The position numbers and the translations under genes were made by a program. A stretch of DNA of 64,000 bases from JAXLQL01 sp046331625 (GTDB lineage Bacteria; Acidobacteriota; Terriglobia; Bryobacterales; Bryobacteraceae): the NCBI GenBank assembly GCA_046331625.1, contig JAXLQL010000020.1:1-64000 (forward strand). Reading direction: 5' to 3'. How positions within the stretch are numbered: the stretch's first letter is position 1; every line of letters begins with the position of its first letter. A model generated the notes under the pieces. The model ran no database searches, was not told the DNA's origin, and worked only from the letters and a program-made list of their open reading frames with translations. Of the stretch, positions 53,001 through 62,400 are shown piece by piece.

Positions 53001-53346
53001 CTTCCATCACCGTGAGCGCTTCGCTTGCCGCGCCCACCCTCAGCGTCAGGTCCAGAGCGACCACTTGACCTACTTCGACGCGGACGAGACGCCGGATCAG
53101 CCTTTCGAAGCCAGCGATCTCGACTTCTACGCGATAGCTTCCGGGCACCAGCGAGCCCGCACGATAAAGCCCGGCCTCGGTGGTTTCCGACTCGATGGCC
53201 ACGCCTGTCTCTTCGTTGGCGATCGTAACTTTGGCCTTAGCAATGGCAGCTCCGGTGGCATCAGTTACGCTGCCGCCAATGGCGCCACCACCTTGCGAAA
53301 AAAGCAGATGAGCGAAAGCTAGAAAGACAGGAATCCTATTGGACAT
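50095..53346 (-). CDS. Oar-like TonB-dependent receptor 3 (pectin/uronate locus)
   Basis: A 1083-residue outer-membrane receptor: signal peptide (IPVFLAFAHLLFSQ), carboxypeptidase-regulatory-like domain (about 20-105, GGSVTDATGAAIAKAKV), plug-like region and beta-barrel with a terminal Phe (AAARWSF). It is the first gene of a three-gene operon with a PHP-like protein and a lactonase and is divergent from a pectate lyase gene, so oligogalacturonide import is a reasonable guess. AGAGGA lies 8 bases before ATG 53346. Confidence 0.87.
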   Translation of the reverse strand: MSNRIPVFLAFAHLLFSQGGGAIGGSVTDATGAAIAKAKVTIANEETGVAIESETTEAGLYRAGSLVPGSYRVEVEIAGFERLIRRLVRVEVGQVVALDLTLRVGAASEALTVMEAPPMVDSQSSSVAQAVNRQMLAALPMANRAASSLVALAPGVVMIDNGRGTAENYPVFSVAGGRARNQNFTLDGGNVTNAVGLTRPQQLTSLPVDAMQEFRVVANSYSAEYGHSTSGVIVMSTRSGTNDFRGSAFESLQNTVLNARNFFASTRPAIRLNQYGLALGGPIRKDKTHFFASWERTRQLTSETALSTVPTIANRGGDFSDLRNGSGSRVPIFDPLTTAGSAREAFAGNLIPASRFDSVARAALAYYPLPNRTGAATNANNYAGSSSNTLDRDIVVARLDHQVRPRDLVMARYYVNDAGSINSGTYGNPAVDPAANLTDVRVQSILGNHVHVFNPAVTNDFRFTYLRRKFIDTRAGLQANLAGAIGLRGVSAAAFPAFTVPGYATLGNPAAVFRIQTPIQDAQVLDTLSWYKSKHAVKAGFEARLGGNDEIRDRSSSGSLTISPLITSLPGVSGTGNALASLLLGEVNAGAVQVSDKIRTRAQYIGLFVQDDYRLTNRLTINAGLRWETELPRRELDNRMNSFDALAINPVSGTPGVVTFAGANGTPERAFRTDVNNFAPRLGFAYRIPGLRDTVLRGGAGVFYASTVSNTIGDTASLGFSDSASFVVPQADLQSAFHLRDGFPAFSRPARDASFGAVALGQRPTTSISFFNPKQVAPISYQYNAGIQRELTTNVVVEFGYIGNVSHHLTANDFSLNQVRPELMGAGNAQLRRPFPQFSNVTWINPSIGNSSYHAGFVRAEKRFSGGLAFLAHYTFSKFLDDVESSTEYGATGSYMDAYNRHLDKARSGSDVPQRLLVTLQYELPAIRNRRWLNRIAGGWKVGLLETGQSGAPFSVASSVNTTNAFSAGPMRPDLLRDPRLGADRSITRWFETAAFAAPAQFRFGNSPRSVLRGPRLVNTDATLEKRFAIREKTALEIRAEFFNLLNHASFDLPGSVFGAADFGAITSARNPRTIQAAARWSF

Positions 53347-53467
53347 ATGTTGATCCTCTTGGGTTGGGTTTGGGAACGGGTGGGTGAACTGGCGGGATCA
53401 ACAACAACAGCGGGTGAGGAGAAACCAGTTCATATCCGAATGGTACGGTACTCTCGCCGGGGAGTCA

Positions 53468-53500
53468 ATAGGAAAGTATACTTTTCCTATCGTAAATAGG
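53468..53500. promoter_or_regulatory. Overlapping palindromes, candidate operator of the divergent pectin locus
   Basis: AAAGTATACTTT (53473-53484) is a perfect 12-base palindrome. ATAGGAAA (53468-53475) and TTTCCTAT (53483-53490) form a wider inverted repeat, and CCTAT (53486-53490) pairs again with ATAGG (53496-53500). The GTATAC centre recalls the sites of GntR-FCD uronate repressors (TTGGTATACCAA-type). It lies between the Oar receptor 3 and pectate lyase starts, and a GntR-FCD gene is 2.5 kb away. Confidence 0.5.
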
Positions 53501-53602
53501 GTGTATAGTTCTTAAGCTACTGATAGTGATGGACTTGAAAGATGACTCCTCACCGTTTTGCTTGCTGTGAGATGATGGATGTTCGCTTTTGAGGAGGTCC
53601 CG

Positions 53603-55261
53603 ATGCGACTCTCGATTCTGATGCTCGCCGCAGCCATCGCCAGTGCGCAATCGCGCGACGAAGTTCTCGCGGCCATGAAGAAGGCGGCCACCTTCTACCG
53701 CGAAAAGGTCTCGAAGGAAGGCGGATATCACTATTACTACACAGCCGACCTGAGTTACGGCCGCTCGGAACATGCCGAAGGACTCACCATGGTGGAAAAT
53801 CAGCGCGAGGCCACGCCCATTGTCGGTATGACTTACCTCGATGCCTTTGACGCCACCGGTGACCGCTTCTATCTCGACGCTGCTCGTGCCGCCGCCGTGT
53901 CGCTCGTGAAAGGCCAGCACTGCTCCGGCGGGTGGGACTACTCGATCGAATTCGATCCAGCCAAGCGCAAGCGTTACCCCTATCGCGTCGACGACAACTG
54001 CGCCGCGGTGAATCGTCCGGCCGGCGCCACCGAATGGACGCAGCCGTACACCAACCTCGACGACAACACCACGCAAGCATGCCTGCGCCTGATGATGCGT
54101 GTGGACAAGGCGCTCGGCTTTCAAGACGCCGCCATTCACGAAGCCGCGATTTACGCACTGACGAAACTGGCCGAGGCGCAGTACCCCAACGGGGCGTGGC
54201 CGCAGCGATTCTATAAGGTTCCGATCCACTCGAAGTTTCCCGTGAAGAAGGCGAGCTAGCCCGACTCATGGTCAAAGAAGTGGCCCGGGCCCGACTACCA
54301 GCTCCACTACACGTTCAACGACAACACCATCTGCGACGTGATCGACATGTTCCTGGAAGCAGCGCGCATCTACGGCGACAAGAAGTATCGCGACATCGCG
54401 GCCAAGGGCGGCGACTTCATCCTGCTCGCGCAGATGCCCGATCCGCAGCCAGCTTGGGCGCAACAATACGACCTCGATATGCATCCGGCTTGGGCACGCA
54501 TCTTCGAGCCACCTGCCGTCACCGGAGGCGAGTCGCAGGGCATCATGAAGATGCTGCTCGTGCTCTATCAAGAGACCGGCGAGCGCGAGTATCTCGACGC
54601 GGTTCCGCGCGCGCTCGAGTATCTGAAGCGATCGGCGCTACCTCCCGTGGATCGCAAGGTGGAAGCGCGGTCGCGCATTCCCGCGGGTACGCCGGTGCTG
54701 GCGCGCTTCTACGAACTGCGCACCAACAAGCCGCTCTACATCACCAAAGGCACGCGCGTGTCAGTGGGAGGCGGATCGGCTCGGTTGATGGACGGCTATG
54801 AGGTCAGCTATGACGACTCGTCGGTGATCACGCATTACAACGTGCTCACCGGTGGAGGGCAACTCGCGCCGATCGAAGCCGAGTACAAGCGGCTCGCCGC
54901 AGCTACGCCGAGTGAACTGCACCGGCCGGAGAAGCTGCATGGCCTCTCGCCGTGGGAAGACTATCCGGGAGAAGCGCGGCGGCGGGGGCGCAGGGGAGCC
55001 AAGCCGGTCTCCGAAGTCATCAGCGCGCTCGACTCCCGTGGCGCATGGCTTGAAGAGGGATCCATCGGCAAATCCGGGCGCGTGGTCTCGGTGTTGGCAG
55101 CCAAGCCGATGGTGCTCAAGATCGGCAAACAGGTGATCCCGATCCACGAGAACGACACCATCGATCTCTTCGAAGGAACCGATCGCCCGCGGGAGCAGAT
55201 CATCCGGTCCACCACCTTCACCGATAACCTCGAGGCCCTGATGGCGGCCCTGCGGCGCTGA
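53603..55261 (+). pseudogene. Pectate lyase (PL10 family) interrupted by an in-frame TAG
   Basis: The frame from ATG 53603 encodes a signal peptide (MRLSILMLAAAIASAQ) and a pectic acid lyase: GGYHYYYTADLSYGRSEHAEG, TYLDAFDATGDRFYLDAAR, LDDNTTQACLRLM and AQYPNGAWPQRFY. At 54257-54259 there is TAG, and the same frame continues without shift through PDSWSKKWPGPDYQLHYTF and NDNTICDVIDMFLEAARIYG to 55261. One base change (TAC or TAT to TAG) explains the break. A downstream start (ATG 54338) would lack the N-terminal half. PL10 enzymes cleave polygalacturonate by beta-elimination outside the cytoplasm. GAGGAGG lies 5 bases before the start. It could be a true pseudogene, a base-call error or a readthrough codon. 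Confidence 0.85.
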
Positions 55262-55286
55262 TCGCCCCGCGCTCCGCCTGCCGCGC

Positions 55287-55292
55287 TATAGT
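55287..55292 (+). promoter_or_regulatory. Candidate -10 element (TATAGT), leaderless start
   Basis: TATAGT ends 7 bases before ATG 55300 and no Shine-Dalgarno sequence is present. Transcription would begin at or next to the A of the start codon, so the message is probably leaderless. No convincing -35 is visible. Confidence 0.4.
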
Positions 55293-55299
55293 TACCTTC

Positions 55300-55872
55300 A
55301 TGCCGACCTCCAAAACATTTCGCCCCATCCTCGTGATGTTGTTTTCCCTGCTGTGGCTGGCCTTTCCGGCCACGGTCGCCCAGGCGCAATTGTTCGAGAA
55401 CGGACTCGATGTTCCCTACGTCCCCACGCCGCAGGAAGTGGTGGAAGGGATGTTGAAGCTCGCCGGTACGAAGAAAGGCGACTTCGTGATCGACCTCGGT
55501 TGCGGCGACGGCCGGATCGTGGTGACCGCCGCCAAGCAGTTCGGAGCGCGCGCGCTCGGCTACGATCTCGATCCCGAGCGGCTCAAGGAAGCCAACGAGA
55601 ATGCAACCAAAGCCGGCGTCACCGAACAGGTGAAGTTCGTCGAGAAGAACCTCTTCGACGCCGAGATCAAAGACGCCTCCGTAGTCACGCTCTACTTGCT
55701 TCCCGGCGTCAACGAGAAGCTCAAGCCGCGCCTGCTCGCCGAGCTGAAGCCAGGAACGCGGGTCGTCTCACACAGCTTCGAAATGCCCGATTGGAAGCCC
55801 GCCAAGACCATCGAAGTGAGCGGCCGCCGCTTGCATCTGTGGATCGTCCCCGAGCGCAAGTCCGGCAAGTAG
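55300..55872 (+). CDS. Exported SAM-dependent methyltransferase-like protein
   Basis: A 190-residue protein with a signal peptide (ILVMLFSLLWLAFPATVAQAQ) followed by a complete class I methyltransferase core: YVPTPQEVVEGMLKLA, FVIDLGCGDGRIVVTAA (motif I), ALGYDLDPERL (motif II) and VVTLYLLPGVNEKL. The family is common, often carries export signals, and has no known substrate; SAM is not expected in the periplasm, so the protein may bind another nucleotide or act from the membrane face. It lies 38 bases after the pectate lyase frame. Confidence 0.8.
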   Translation: MPTSKTFRPILVMLFSLLWLAFPATVAQAQLFENGLDVPYVPTPQEVVEGMLKLAGTKKGDFVIDLGCGDGRIVVTAAKQFGARALGYDLDPERLKEANENATKAGVTEQVKFVEKNLFDAEIKDASVVTLYLLPGVNEKLKPRLLAELKPGTRVVSHSFEMPDWKPAKTIEVSGRRLHLWIVPERKSGK

Positions 55873-55933
55873 CCGTCTGCCCGCGCTGCGCGAACGCGGC
55901 GCGATTGAGTGTGCTCTTTTGATCTGAAATATT

Positions 55934-55963
55934 TTGATTTACCCGCCCAATCCGCGGTATCTT
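55934..55963 (+). promoter_or_regulatory. Promoter of the GntR gene (TTGATT-N18-TATCTT)
   Basis: TTGATT (55934-55939) and TATCTT (55958-55963) are 18 bases apart. The predicted start of transcription is about 55970, two bases before ATG 55972, so this message too should be almost leaderless. Confidence 0.5.
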
Positions 55964-55971
55964 GGATCTTC

Positions 55972-56652
55972 ATGGAGCTCACCAAGATTCGCCGCGATCG
56001 CGCCGTGGACGAGGTCTACCAGGCGTTGCGCCAGGCGATCTTGAACTCGCTCATGCTGCCCGGCGAGCGCCTCAACATCGAGGATCTCTCCCACAAGCTC
56101 GGCGTAAGCCTCACGCCCGTGCGCCAGGCGATTCAGCAGTTGTGCACCGAGGGTTTGATCGAGGTCCGGCCTCGCAGCGGGACCTTTGTCGCGCAGCTCT
56201 CCGAGCGCAACGTGGAAGAGACTTTCGACATCCGCTGTGCGCTCGAGTGTCTGGCCGCCGAGAAGGCCGTGGAGCGCGCCACCGCCGATGATTCCCGCCG
56301 CCTGCGGGATCTCATGAAGGCGATGCGCAAGGCGGTCCGTACCGACCAGGACCGCAAAGAGCACGAGGAAGCCAACGTCGAGTTCCATCTCATTCTGCTC
56401 CGCGCCTCAGGCAACCAGCGCCTGCTCGAGATGTATGAAGCGCTGAATGCGCACATCAAGATCGCGCGCATTCATCGGACCGCGCAGGACTGGCTCCCGC
56501 GGCTCCGTGAAGAGCAAGCCGAGCATGAAGCCATCGCTGCGGCGCTCGAAAAGCGCGATGCCGGGGCGCTCCAGGAGGCCCTCCGCAAGCACATCATGCG
56601 TGCGAAGGATGCATTGGTCCGCAGCATGCGCGACCGTGAAACTCGAGACTGA
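55972..56652 (+). CDS. GntR-family regulator, FCD subfamily
   Basis: A 226-residue regulator. The winged helix-turn-helix is at residues 8-72 (VYQALRQAILNSLMLPGERL; LSHKLGVSLTPVRQAIQQL; RPRSGTFVAQL) and the FCD effector domain at 80-215, with metal-type ligands in EEANVEFHLILLRASGN and HEAIAAALEKRD. FCD regulators often sense uronates and other sugar acids. Its position beside a pectate lyase, lactonase and Oar operon makes it the likely repressor of that locus. ATG 55972 gives the family's normal N-terminus. Confidence 0.93.
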   Translation: MELTKIRRDRAVDEVYQALRQAILNSLMLPGERLNIEDLSHKLGVSLTPVRQAIQQLCTEGLIEVRPRSGTFVAQLSERNVEETFDIRCALECLAAEKAVERATADDSRRLRDLMKAMRKAVRTDQDRKEHEEANVEFHLILLRASGNQRLLEMYEALNAHIKIARIHRTAQDWLPRLREEQAEHEAIAAALEKRDAGALQEALRKHIMRAKDALVRSMRDRETRD

Positions 56653-56661
56653 ACCGCTGCG

Positions 56662-57636
56662 TTAGCGCGCGTCCCCCAAATCGTACGCATCAGTCACCCG
56701 GACCGTCAACCGGTACGACCCCAGATTGTTCTGCCAGTGCGGATTGTCATTGACCGCGAAGTAGAGCCGCCCCGCACCGAGCCCCGTCTTGCCCGTCATG
56801 TGGCTGCCCGCAAGAAACAGCGACCCCGCAGCGCCCACGCGACCCACCACCGCTCCGAACGGATGCCCGTTGACGAGGTTGGTCTTGTAGTTGGCCGCCG
56901 GCTTCTTCAATCCATCCGCGTCCGTAGCCCAGTCGTCCACCTTCCAGGAAAGCCGGGTGAACCCGAGCGCCGTTGAGTCCACCTTCGACCCCCCCGCGAG
57001 CACGATGCCGCTATCGAGGAACTCCACCTGGTTGCAATGCAGCAGGGAATGCAGATCCGTCTGGCGCGACACCGCCTTCTGTAGCACCGCCACGCGCCGC
57101 ACATTCGCGCCCGAAATTGTTTCGGACCCTACCTTCCAGTCCGCAGCCTCGAGTTCGCCTCGCAGCATCTCGCCGCCCACCAGCCGCACCATCGAAAGCG
57201 AGCGATCTATTTGGTCGGCAAGGCTCGGCATCACACGCTCGAACAGCCGGTACAGCGGATACGGCTGATGCGAGTCGGTGTCTTTGTAAACCTCGAGCAG
57301 CGGCGTGACCGCCGGGATTCCGATGGCCGTGATCTCTTCCACGGCCTTGTCCCGCTCCACGCGCGCGCCCGCGTCTTTGGGCAGCTTGTCGTTGGCGAGG
57401 ATCGCGTCGATCCCAGTGCGAATCTTTTCCGACTCCGCCGCCGAGGCGGCTGCGCCGCTATGGATCGACAGCACGCGCGACAAGGCGATCTCGCGCCGCG
57501 TACCTTTCACCTTCACCGCGATGGACTTGCGATCGGTCACGCCTTCCACGGTTTTGCCGTCCGTCGTAAGCAGGAGTACAGTGGGTCCGGCGGCGAACAG
57601 CGGAACGCATGCAGCTACCGCGATAAAAGAGCGCAT
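56662..57636 (-). CDS. Exported protein with a LecA/PA-IL-like galactose-binding domain
   Basis: A 324-residue exported protein (signal IAVAACVPLFAAG). The N-terminal half is unassigned (VLLLTTDGKTVEGVTDRK, suggesting a small SH3-like or Sm-like strand pair). Residues 180-235 carry a second beta-rich segment. The C-terminal 85 residues (NLVNGHPFGAVVGRVGAAG, LYFAVNDNPHWQNNLGSY) resemble the galactophilic lectin LecA/PA-IL, in which Asn/Asp bind calcium and sugar. A surface sugar-binding role is inferred. It converges on the GntR gene with 9 bases between stops. Confidence 0.65.
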   Translation of the reverse strand: MRSFIAVAACVPLFAAGPTVLLLTTDGKTVEGVTDRKSIAVKVKGTRREIALSRVLSIHSGAAASAAESEKIRTGIDAILANDKLPKDAGARVERDKAVEEITAIGIPAVTPLLEVYKDTDSHQPYPLYRLFERVMPSLADQIDRSLSMVRLVGGEMLRGELEAADWKVGSETISGANVRRVAVLQKAVSRQTDLHSLLHCNQVEFLDSGIVLAGGSKVDSTALGFTRLSWKVDDWATDADGLKKPAANYKTNLVNGHPFGAVVGRVGAAGSLFLAGSHMTGKTGLGAGRLYFAVNDNPHWQNNLGSYRLTVRVTDAYDLGDAR

Positions 57637-57733
57637 CCCGAAATTCTAGTCGATCTGCGACGCGCCTGAATTTTTCAATTCAGGTTGCAACGGTAGGCTT
57701 GGCGTCCCTCACTACTCCCCCAGAGGAGTTCTC

Positions 57734-59446
57734 ATGCCCAAACCTTCCGCCGAACAAGCCATTTCGGCTGTCTCCAAAGCCAACAAAATCAAGGACGCTA
57801 TCGTCGTCGACAGCGCCGTCGCCCACCATCCCGAAACCGGCAAAGCCATCCACCGCTATCGCGTGGTGAGCGCCGCCAAAGCCAATGACTCAGCCTTCGA
57901 CGTGTTCTACGCCGAGAACGGAGAAGCGCTCGCCGCCGAAAGCGTAGCAGCTCTCTTCGCCCCCCCCGTTGCGGCTGCTGCTGTCACCGCGCTTCCAGCC
58001 GCTCCCGTTACGATCGACCCGAATGTGAACATCCTCACACTGAATCCGGGCGAGACATTCCACGAAACCATCACCGTCACCATTCCGAAGAACAGCGCGG
58101 CCGCCAAAGCCGATGTCTACTTCCTGGCCGACACTACCGGCTCGATGAGCGGGATCCTCGCCGCGGTCCAGGCCGGCGCGAACAACATCCTCACAGCGCT
58201 CAACGGCCTGGGTATCGACATCGTCTTCGGCGTGGGCAACTACAAGGACCTCGCCGATGGCCCTGCGAACTTCTTCAAGCATCAAGTGAGCCCCACCAAC
58301 GTCGCGGCCACTGTCACGGCCGGGATCAACGCCTGGTCCGCCGCCGGCGGCGGCGACCTGCCCGAAGGCCAACTCCTTGCGTTCGACAAACTGGCCGTTC
58401 CGCCAGGCGGCGGCATCGGATGGCGCCCCGGTAGCAAACGCATCATCGTCTGGTTCGGCGATGCCGCCGGTCACGATCCCATCTGCGCGGCGATCTCGGG
58501 TACCGGCGCTGACATCACCGAAGCCAGCATCACGGCAAAACTCGTGGCCGAGCAGATCACGGTCCTCGCAATCTCCACTGCCAAGCCGGGCCTCGATGAC
58601 GATCCCAAGTCCGGCGCCACCGATTATCAGTCTTCCTGCGGCCCCGTAGGCGGAGCACCGGGCCAGGCCACTCGAATCGCCAATGCTACTGGCGGCACGT
58701 TCGTTACGGGCATCAATCCCGGGACCATCGTCAACACGATCATCAATCTCGTGAAGGCCGCTGTGGCGGGAATCAACAACGTCAAGCTCGTTCCGTCGCC
58801 TTCCATCGCGCCCTTCGTGACTTCCATCACGCCCGCAGCGGGCTACGGTCCGCTCAATGGCGAGACCGAGCACGTGCTGAAATTCGAGGTCACCTTCACA
58901 GGCATTCCTTGCAAGGCCGAGACCCAAGTCATCAACGGCACGCTCGACGTGGTTGCCGACGGAACCGTGGTGGCGCAGAAGCGCGTGGAGATCACGGTGC
59001 CGCCGTGCCCGGCGTTCGTCTACGTGGTGAAGTTCGTGTGCGGCACCCAACCCGAGTGCGGATGCGAGTGCACGCCGGTGCAACCCGGGCGCTACTCCAC
59101 CGAGATCAACATTCACAACTCAGGTTTGAAGGAAGTGAACATCGCCAAGCGATTCATTCCGGTGGTGCTCGCGGGAGCACCCGTGGGCCGCGAGCCGCGC
59201 GTGGCCACCGTGAAGGCCGAGGACAAGATTGTGCTGCCCGCCCAGGCCGCCACGATGGACGATTGCTGCCGCATCGCGGAGCTCCTCTACGGAGGTCAGC
59301 CGGCCTCGCCGATGCCGCTCACCATCGGCTATCTCGAACTGACCGCCAGCGCCAACATCGCGGTGACGGCAGTCTACACAACCAGCGGACTCAAAGGCGG
59401 CGGCGTCTCTATCGCCGTGGAGCAAATCGCCGGAAGGCGCCAATAA
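57734..59446 (+). CDS. VWA-domain protein with an uncharacterised Cys-containing C-terminal domain
   Basis: A 570-residue protein without a visible signal peptide. Residues 1-95 are unassigned. Residues 100-125 form a strand-rich linker (LNPGETFHETITVTIP). Residues 126-350 are a von Willebrand A domain with an intact MIDAS (LADTTGSMS, 133-137), IVFGVGNYKD and IVWFGDAAGHD. Residues 434-570 are a conserved module: FVCGTQPECGCECTPVQPG, GRYSTEINIHNSG, AATMDDCCRIAELL, VTAVYTTSG. The next gene encodes the same module at its own C-terminus and also a VWA domain. AGAGGAG lies 5 bases before ATG 57734. Function unknown. Confidence 0.8.
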   Translation: MPKPSAEQAISAVSKANKIKDAIVVDSAVAHHPETGKAIHRYRVVSAAKANDSAFDVFYAENGEALAAESVAALFAPPVAAAAVTALPAAPVTIDPNVNILTLNPGETFHETITVTIPKNSAAAKADVYFLADTTGSMSGILAAVQAGANNILTALNGLGIDIVFGVGNYKDLADGPANFFKHQVSPTNVAATVTAGINAWSAAGGGDLPEGQLLAFDKLAVPPGGGIGWRPGSKRIIVWFGDAAGHDPICAAISGTGADITEASITAKLVAEQITVLAISTAKPGLDDDPKSGATDYQSSCGPVGGAPGQATRIANATGGTFVTGINPGTIVNTIINLVKAAVAGINNVKLVPSPSIAPFVTSITPAAGYGPLNGETEHVLKFEVTFTGIPCKAETQVINGTLDVVADGTVVAQKRVEITVPPCPAFVYVVKFVCGTQPECGCECTPVQPGRYSTEINIHNSGLKEVNIAKRFIPVVLAGAPVGREPRVATVKAEDKIVLPAQAATMDDCCRIAELLYGGQPASPMPLTIGYLELTASANIAVTAVYTTSGLKGGGVSIAVEQIAGRRQ

Positions 59447-59464
59447 CAACAGGAGGAAATCACC

Positions 59465-62400
59465 ATGTCACACATCACTGGAACCGTACAAATTCTCGGA
59501 GCTCCGCTCGTCATCGCGCCCGGCGTGACCAACTTCAATCCCACGCCCGCCCCCGGCGGCACCAAGCTCTTGATGCTGCATTTCCAGAACCCGAACTTCA
59601 AGCCCGGCGACCGCGTGGAAGTGGATCTCGGCTATGACACCGATGTCTTCACCGCTGCCGACGGCATCGAGTTCTGGAGCCGGCCGATCAATCCCTACGT
59701 CTTTCCGGGTGGGGTCGACATCCGTTACATTTCGGGCGGAACTCCGGGAGGGAGCATCCAAATGGATCGCTTCGGTCGCGGCGAGCGCTTGCACGCCATC
59801 GAGCCCGGACACACGAGCTTCACCAATTGCGATCCGTTCTACCAGCCGCCCTCGTACCTCGAGCCGACATACGACCCGTTCTGGTATTGCACCGATCCGC
59901 CGCATTGGGAAAATGCTGCTTGCGCGGGTCCGGCCACCGACCTTCGCATCCGCGTCGCACGTAGCGTGGGCATGATCGTGTCGGTGGAAGGCAGCAACCT
60001 TTCCACGTGCTCGGTCACGCTCGTCGACACCGACAAAGTCATCAGCGCCGGACACTGTCACACTCCGGCCGAAGCGCTCACGAGCTCCGTTTGCTTCGAC
60101 TATCAGACCGAATGCGACGGCAGCAGGCCCGCCGGTTACAACCCACGCTTCTTCAAAGTGAAGGCGTCGCTGGCCAACAAGAACACGGGCTCGTCATTCG
60201 ACTACAGTCTGCTGCAACTGGCAACCGCGCCCGCCGGGATACCCACCATCCAGATGCGGCCCGATTTTCCCACCGTCGGCGAGCAGGTCTTCGGCGTGCA
60301 TCATCCCAACGGCGCGGTGAAGAAGTTGTCGCTTCCGCATGGCGAAGGCTTCGCCACGGTAACCGGCAGCGGATCCGGCGGCATCACGGTGCCCTCGTCG
60401 TTCCACGTTTCCGGCGGCAGCTCTGGATCGGGCTTGTTCGACATGGCCGGCCGCATCGTCGGCGTGCTCTCGCGGGGCGCGCCGTGCTCGGGGAGTCCGC
60501 TCACGTACTGCCCCACCCGAAACATCATCACCGATATTGTTCCCACGCCTCCGCCGCCCGTCACTCGCGACGTGATGGTGGTAGTGGACCGTTCGGGTTC
60601 GATGTCAGCCGATGACGGATTCGGCCGTAAGAAGATCGAAGCTGCGCGCGATGCCGTTTCGTTGTTCGTGCAACTCGTACGTGCGGGCACCGGCAACCGC
60701 GCCGGGCTCGTATCGTTCAGCACCACGGCTCACGTGGATCAGTCGCTCACCAACGTCACTGCCGGACTCAAGAACACGCTGATCGGACCGGCCCCGTTCT
60801 CGGGCGGCCTCGTCGGCGGGCTTGCTGCGAGCGGCGCCACGACGATCGGTGGCGGGCTCGATTCGGCTCGCGGGCAACTATCCGCCGTTGGACCGAATCC
60901 GCGCGCGATCCTGCTCATGACCGACGGACTGCAGAACACCGCGCCGACCATCGAATCCGTGGAGCCCGCGCTCACGGGCATCACGGTTCACGCGATCGGC
61001 TTCGGCAGCGAGTCGAATCTCGATGGCCCGCGGCTCAGCGCTCTCGCCGCGGCGCACGGCGGCATGTACATGCGGGCAGGCGGAGCGCTGGCGCTCGAAA
61101 AGTTCTTCGCCACCGCGTTCGGCAACATCTTCGAATCGGGCATTCTGTTCGATCCCGAGTTCGTGCTGAAGGAAACGGAAGCCTCCGGTCCGTTCATCCC
61201 GTTCCGCGTCTGCGGCGAAGAGTCGCTCACCGCCGTGATCGGTTGGGACAAGTCAGACGCCTCGCTCGAAGTGGAGTTCACAACGCCAGGCGGCGCCGTG
61301 ATCAAGACCACCACGGCCTCGGTCGATTCGTCGTCGGGCCGGACGTGGCACTTCGCGCGCATCGCATTGCCGTTCGCCGGCGAGCGCAACGGTCTGTGGA
61401 AGGTCCGCGCGGTGCGGCCGCAGATCATCATACCCGCGGTCGCCACGCGCGCCTTTGAAGGACCCGCACTTCGCTACTTCGTCAACGTGATTCCTTCCGG
61501 CGGACCCAAGATGAGCCGCGTGGAAGACAATCGACGATACTACACGGGCGATGCCATCAATCCCATGGTGATCATCCGCCAGGCCGATGGAAGCTGGCCG
61601 GAATCCACCAAGGTCGGCATGACGATCACGGCTCCGGACACTTCGGTCGGTAACATCCTCGGCAAGTCCGGACTCGGACCGGCGGGCGTGATCGACGGCG
61701 ACGCACTCTCGCCGCGCCAGGCGACTCTCCAAGCGATCGAGAAATCGACTGGCAAACCGGTGGTGAACTACGTCGACACCGTGGTCGCCCTCACAGACGA
61801 TTCATCCGACACGGGCGGCTTGTTCGAAGGCGGGTCCACGTTCGGCAAGGCAATGCCCGATCTGCTCCGCGCCGAAGGCAACTACACCTTCCACGCCAAA
61901 GCCACGTACGGCGAAGGCTGCAGCGGCATGCGCGAGATACTCTGGTCGATTCACGTGGAAACCGGAATCGATCCGGGCAAGACCACGGTCACGTCGACGC
62001 CGATCGATCCTAACGGCGGCTCGTGCTATCGCATGACGTTCACGCCGCGCGACAAGTACGGCAACCTCCTCGGACCCGGCCGCACCGATGCATTCACCAT
62101 CGCGGCGCAACCGGGGAGCACGCCTTCGAGCGGCGTCACCGATCTCGGCAACGGCTCGTACCAGGTGGACATCTGTTCCGATCCCGATTCGCTCGATCCG
62201 CCGAAGTTCGGCATCGAGCAACCGGGCCGGCCGGCCGTAGTCGTCGGACCCTCGAACTTCACGTTGTTCACGCACAGCGTCACGTTCCTGTGCGGCGAGG
62301 TGAAGGGCGATTGCTGCGGTTGCACGTCCGTGCAGCCGGGCCGCTACTCCACCGAGATCAACATCCACAACGCGACCGGAAAGACGGTGCCGGTGGCGAA

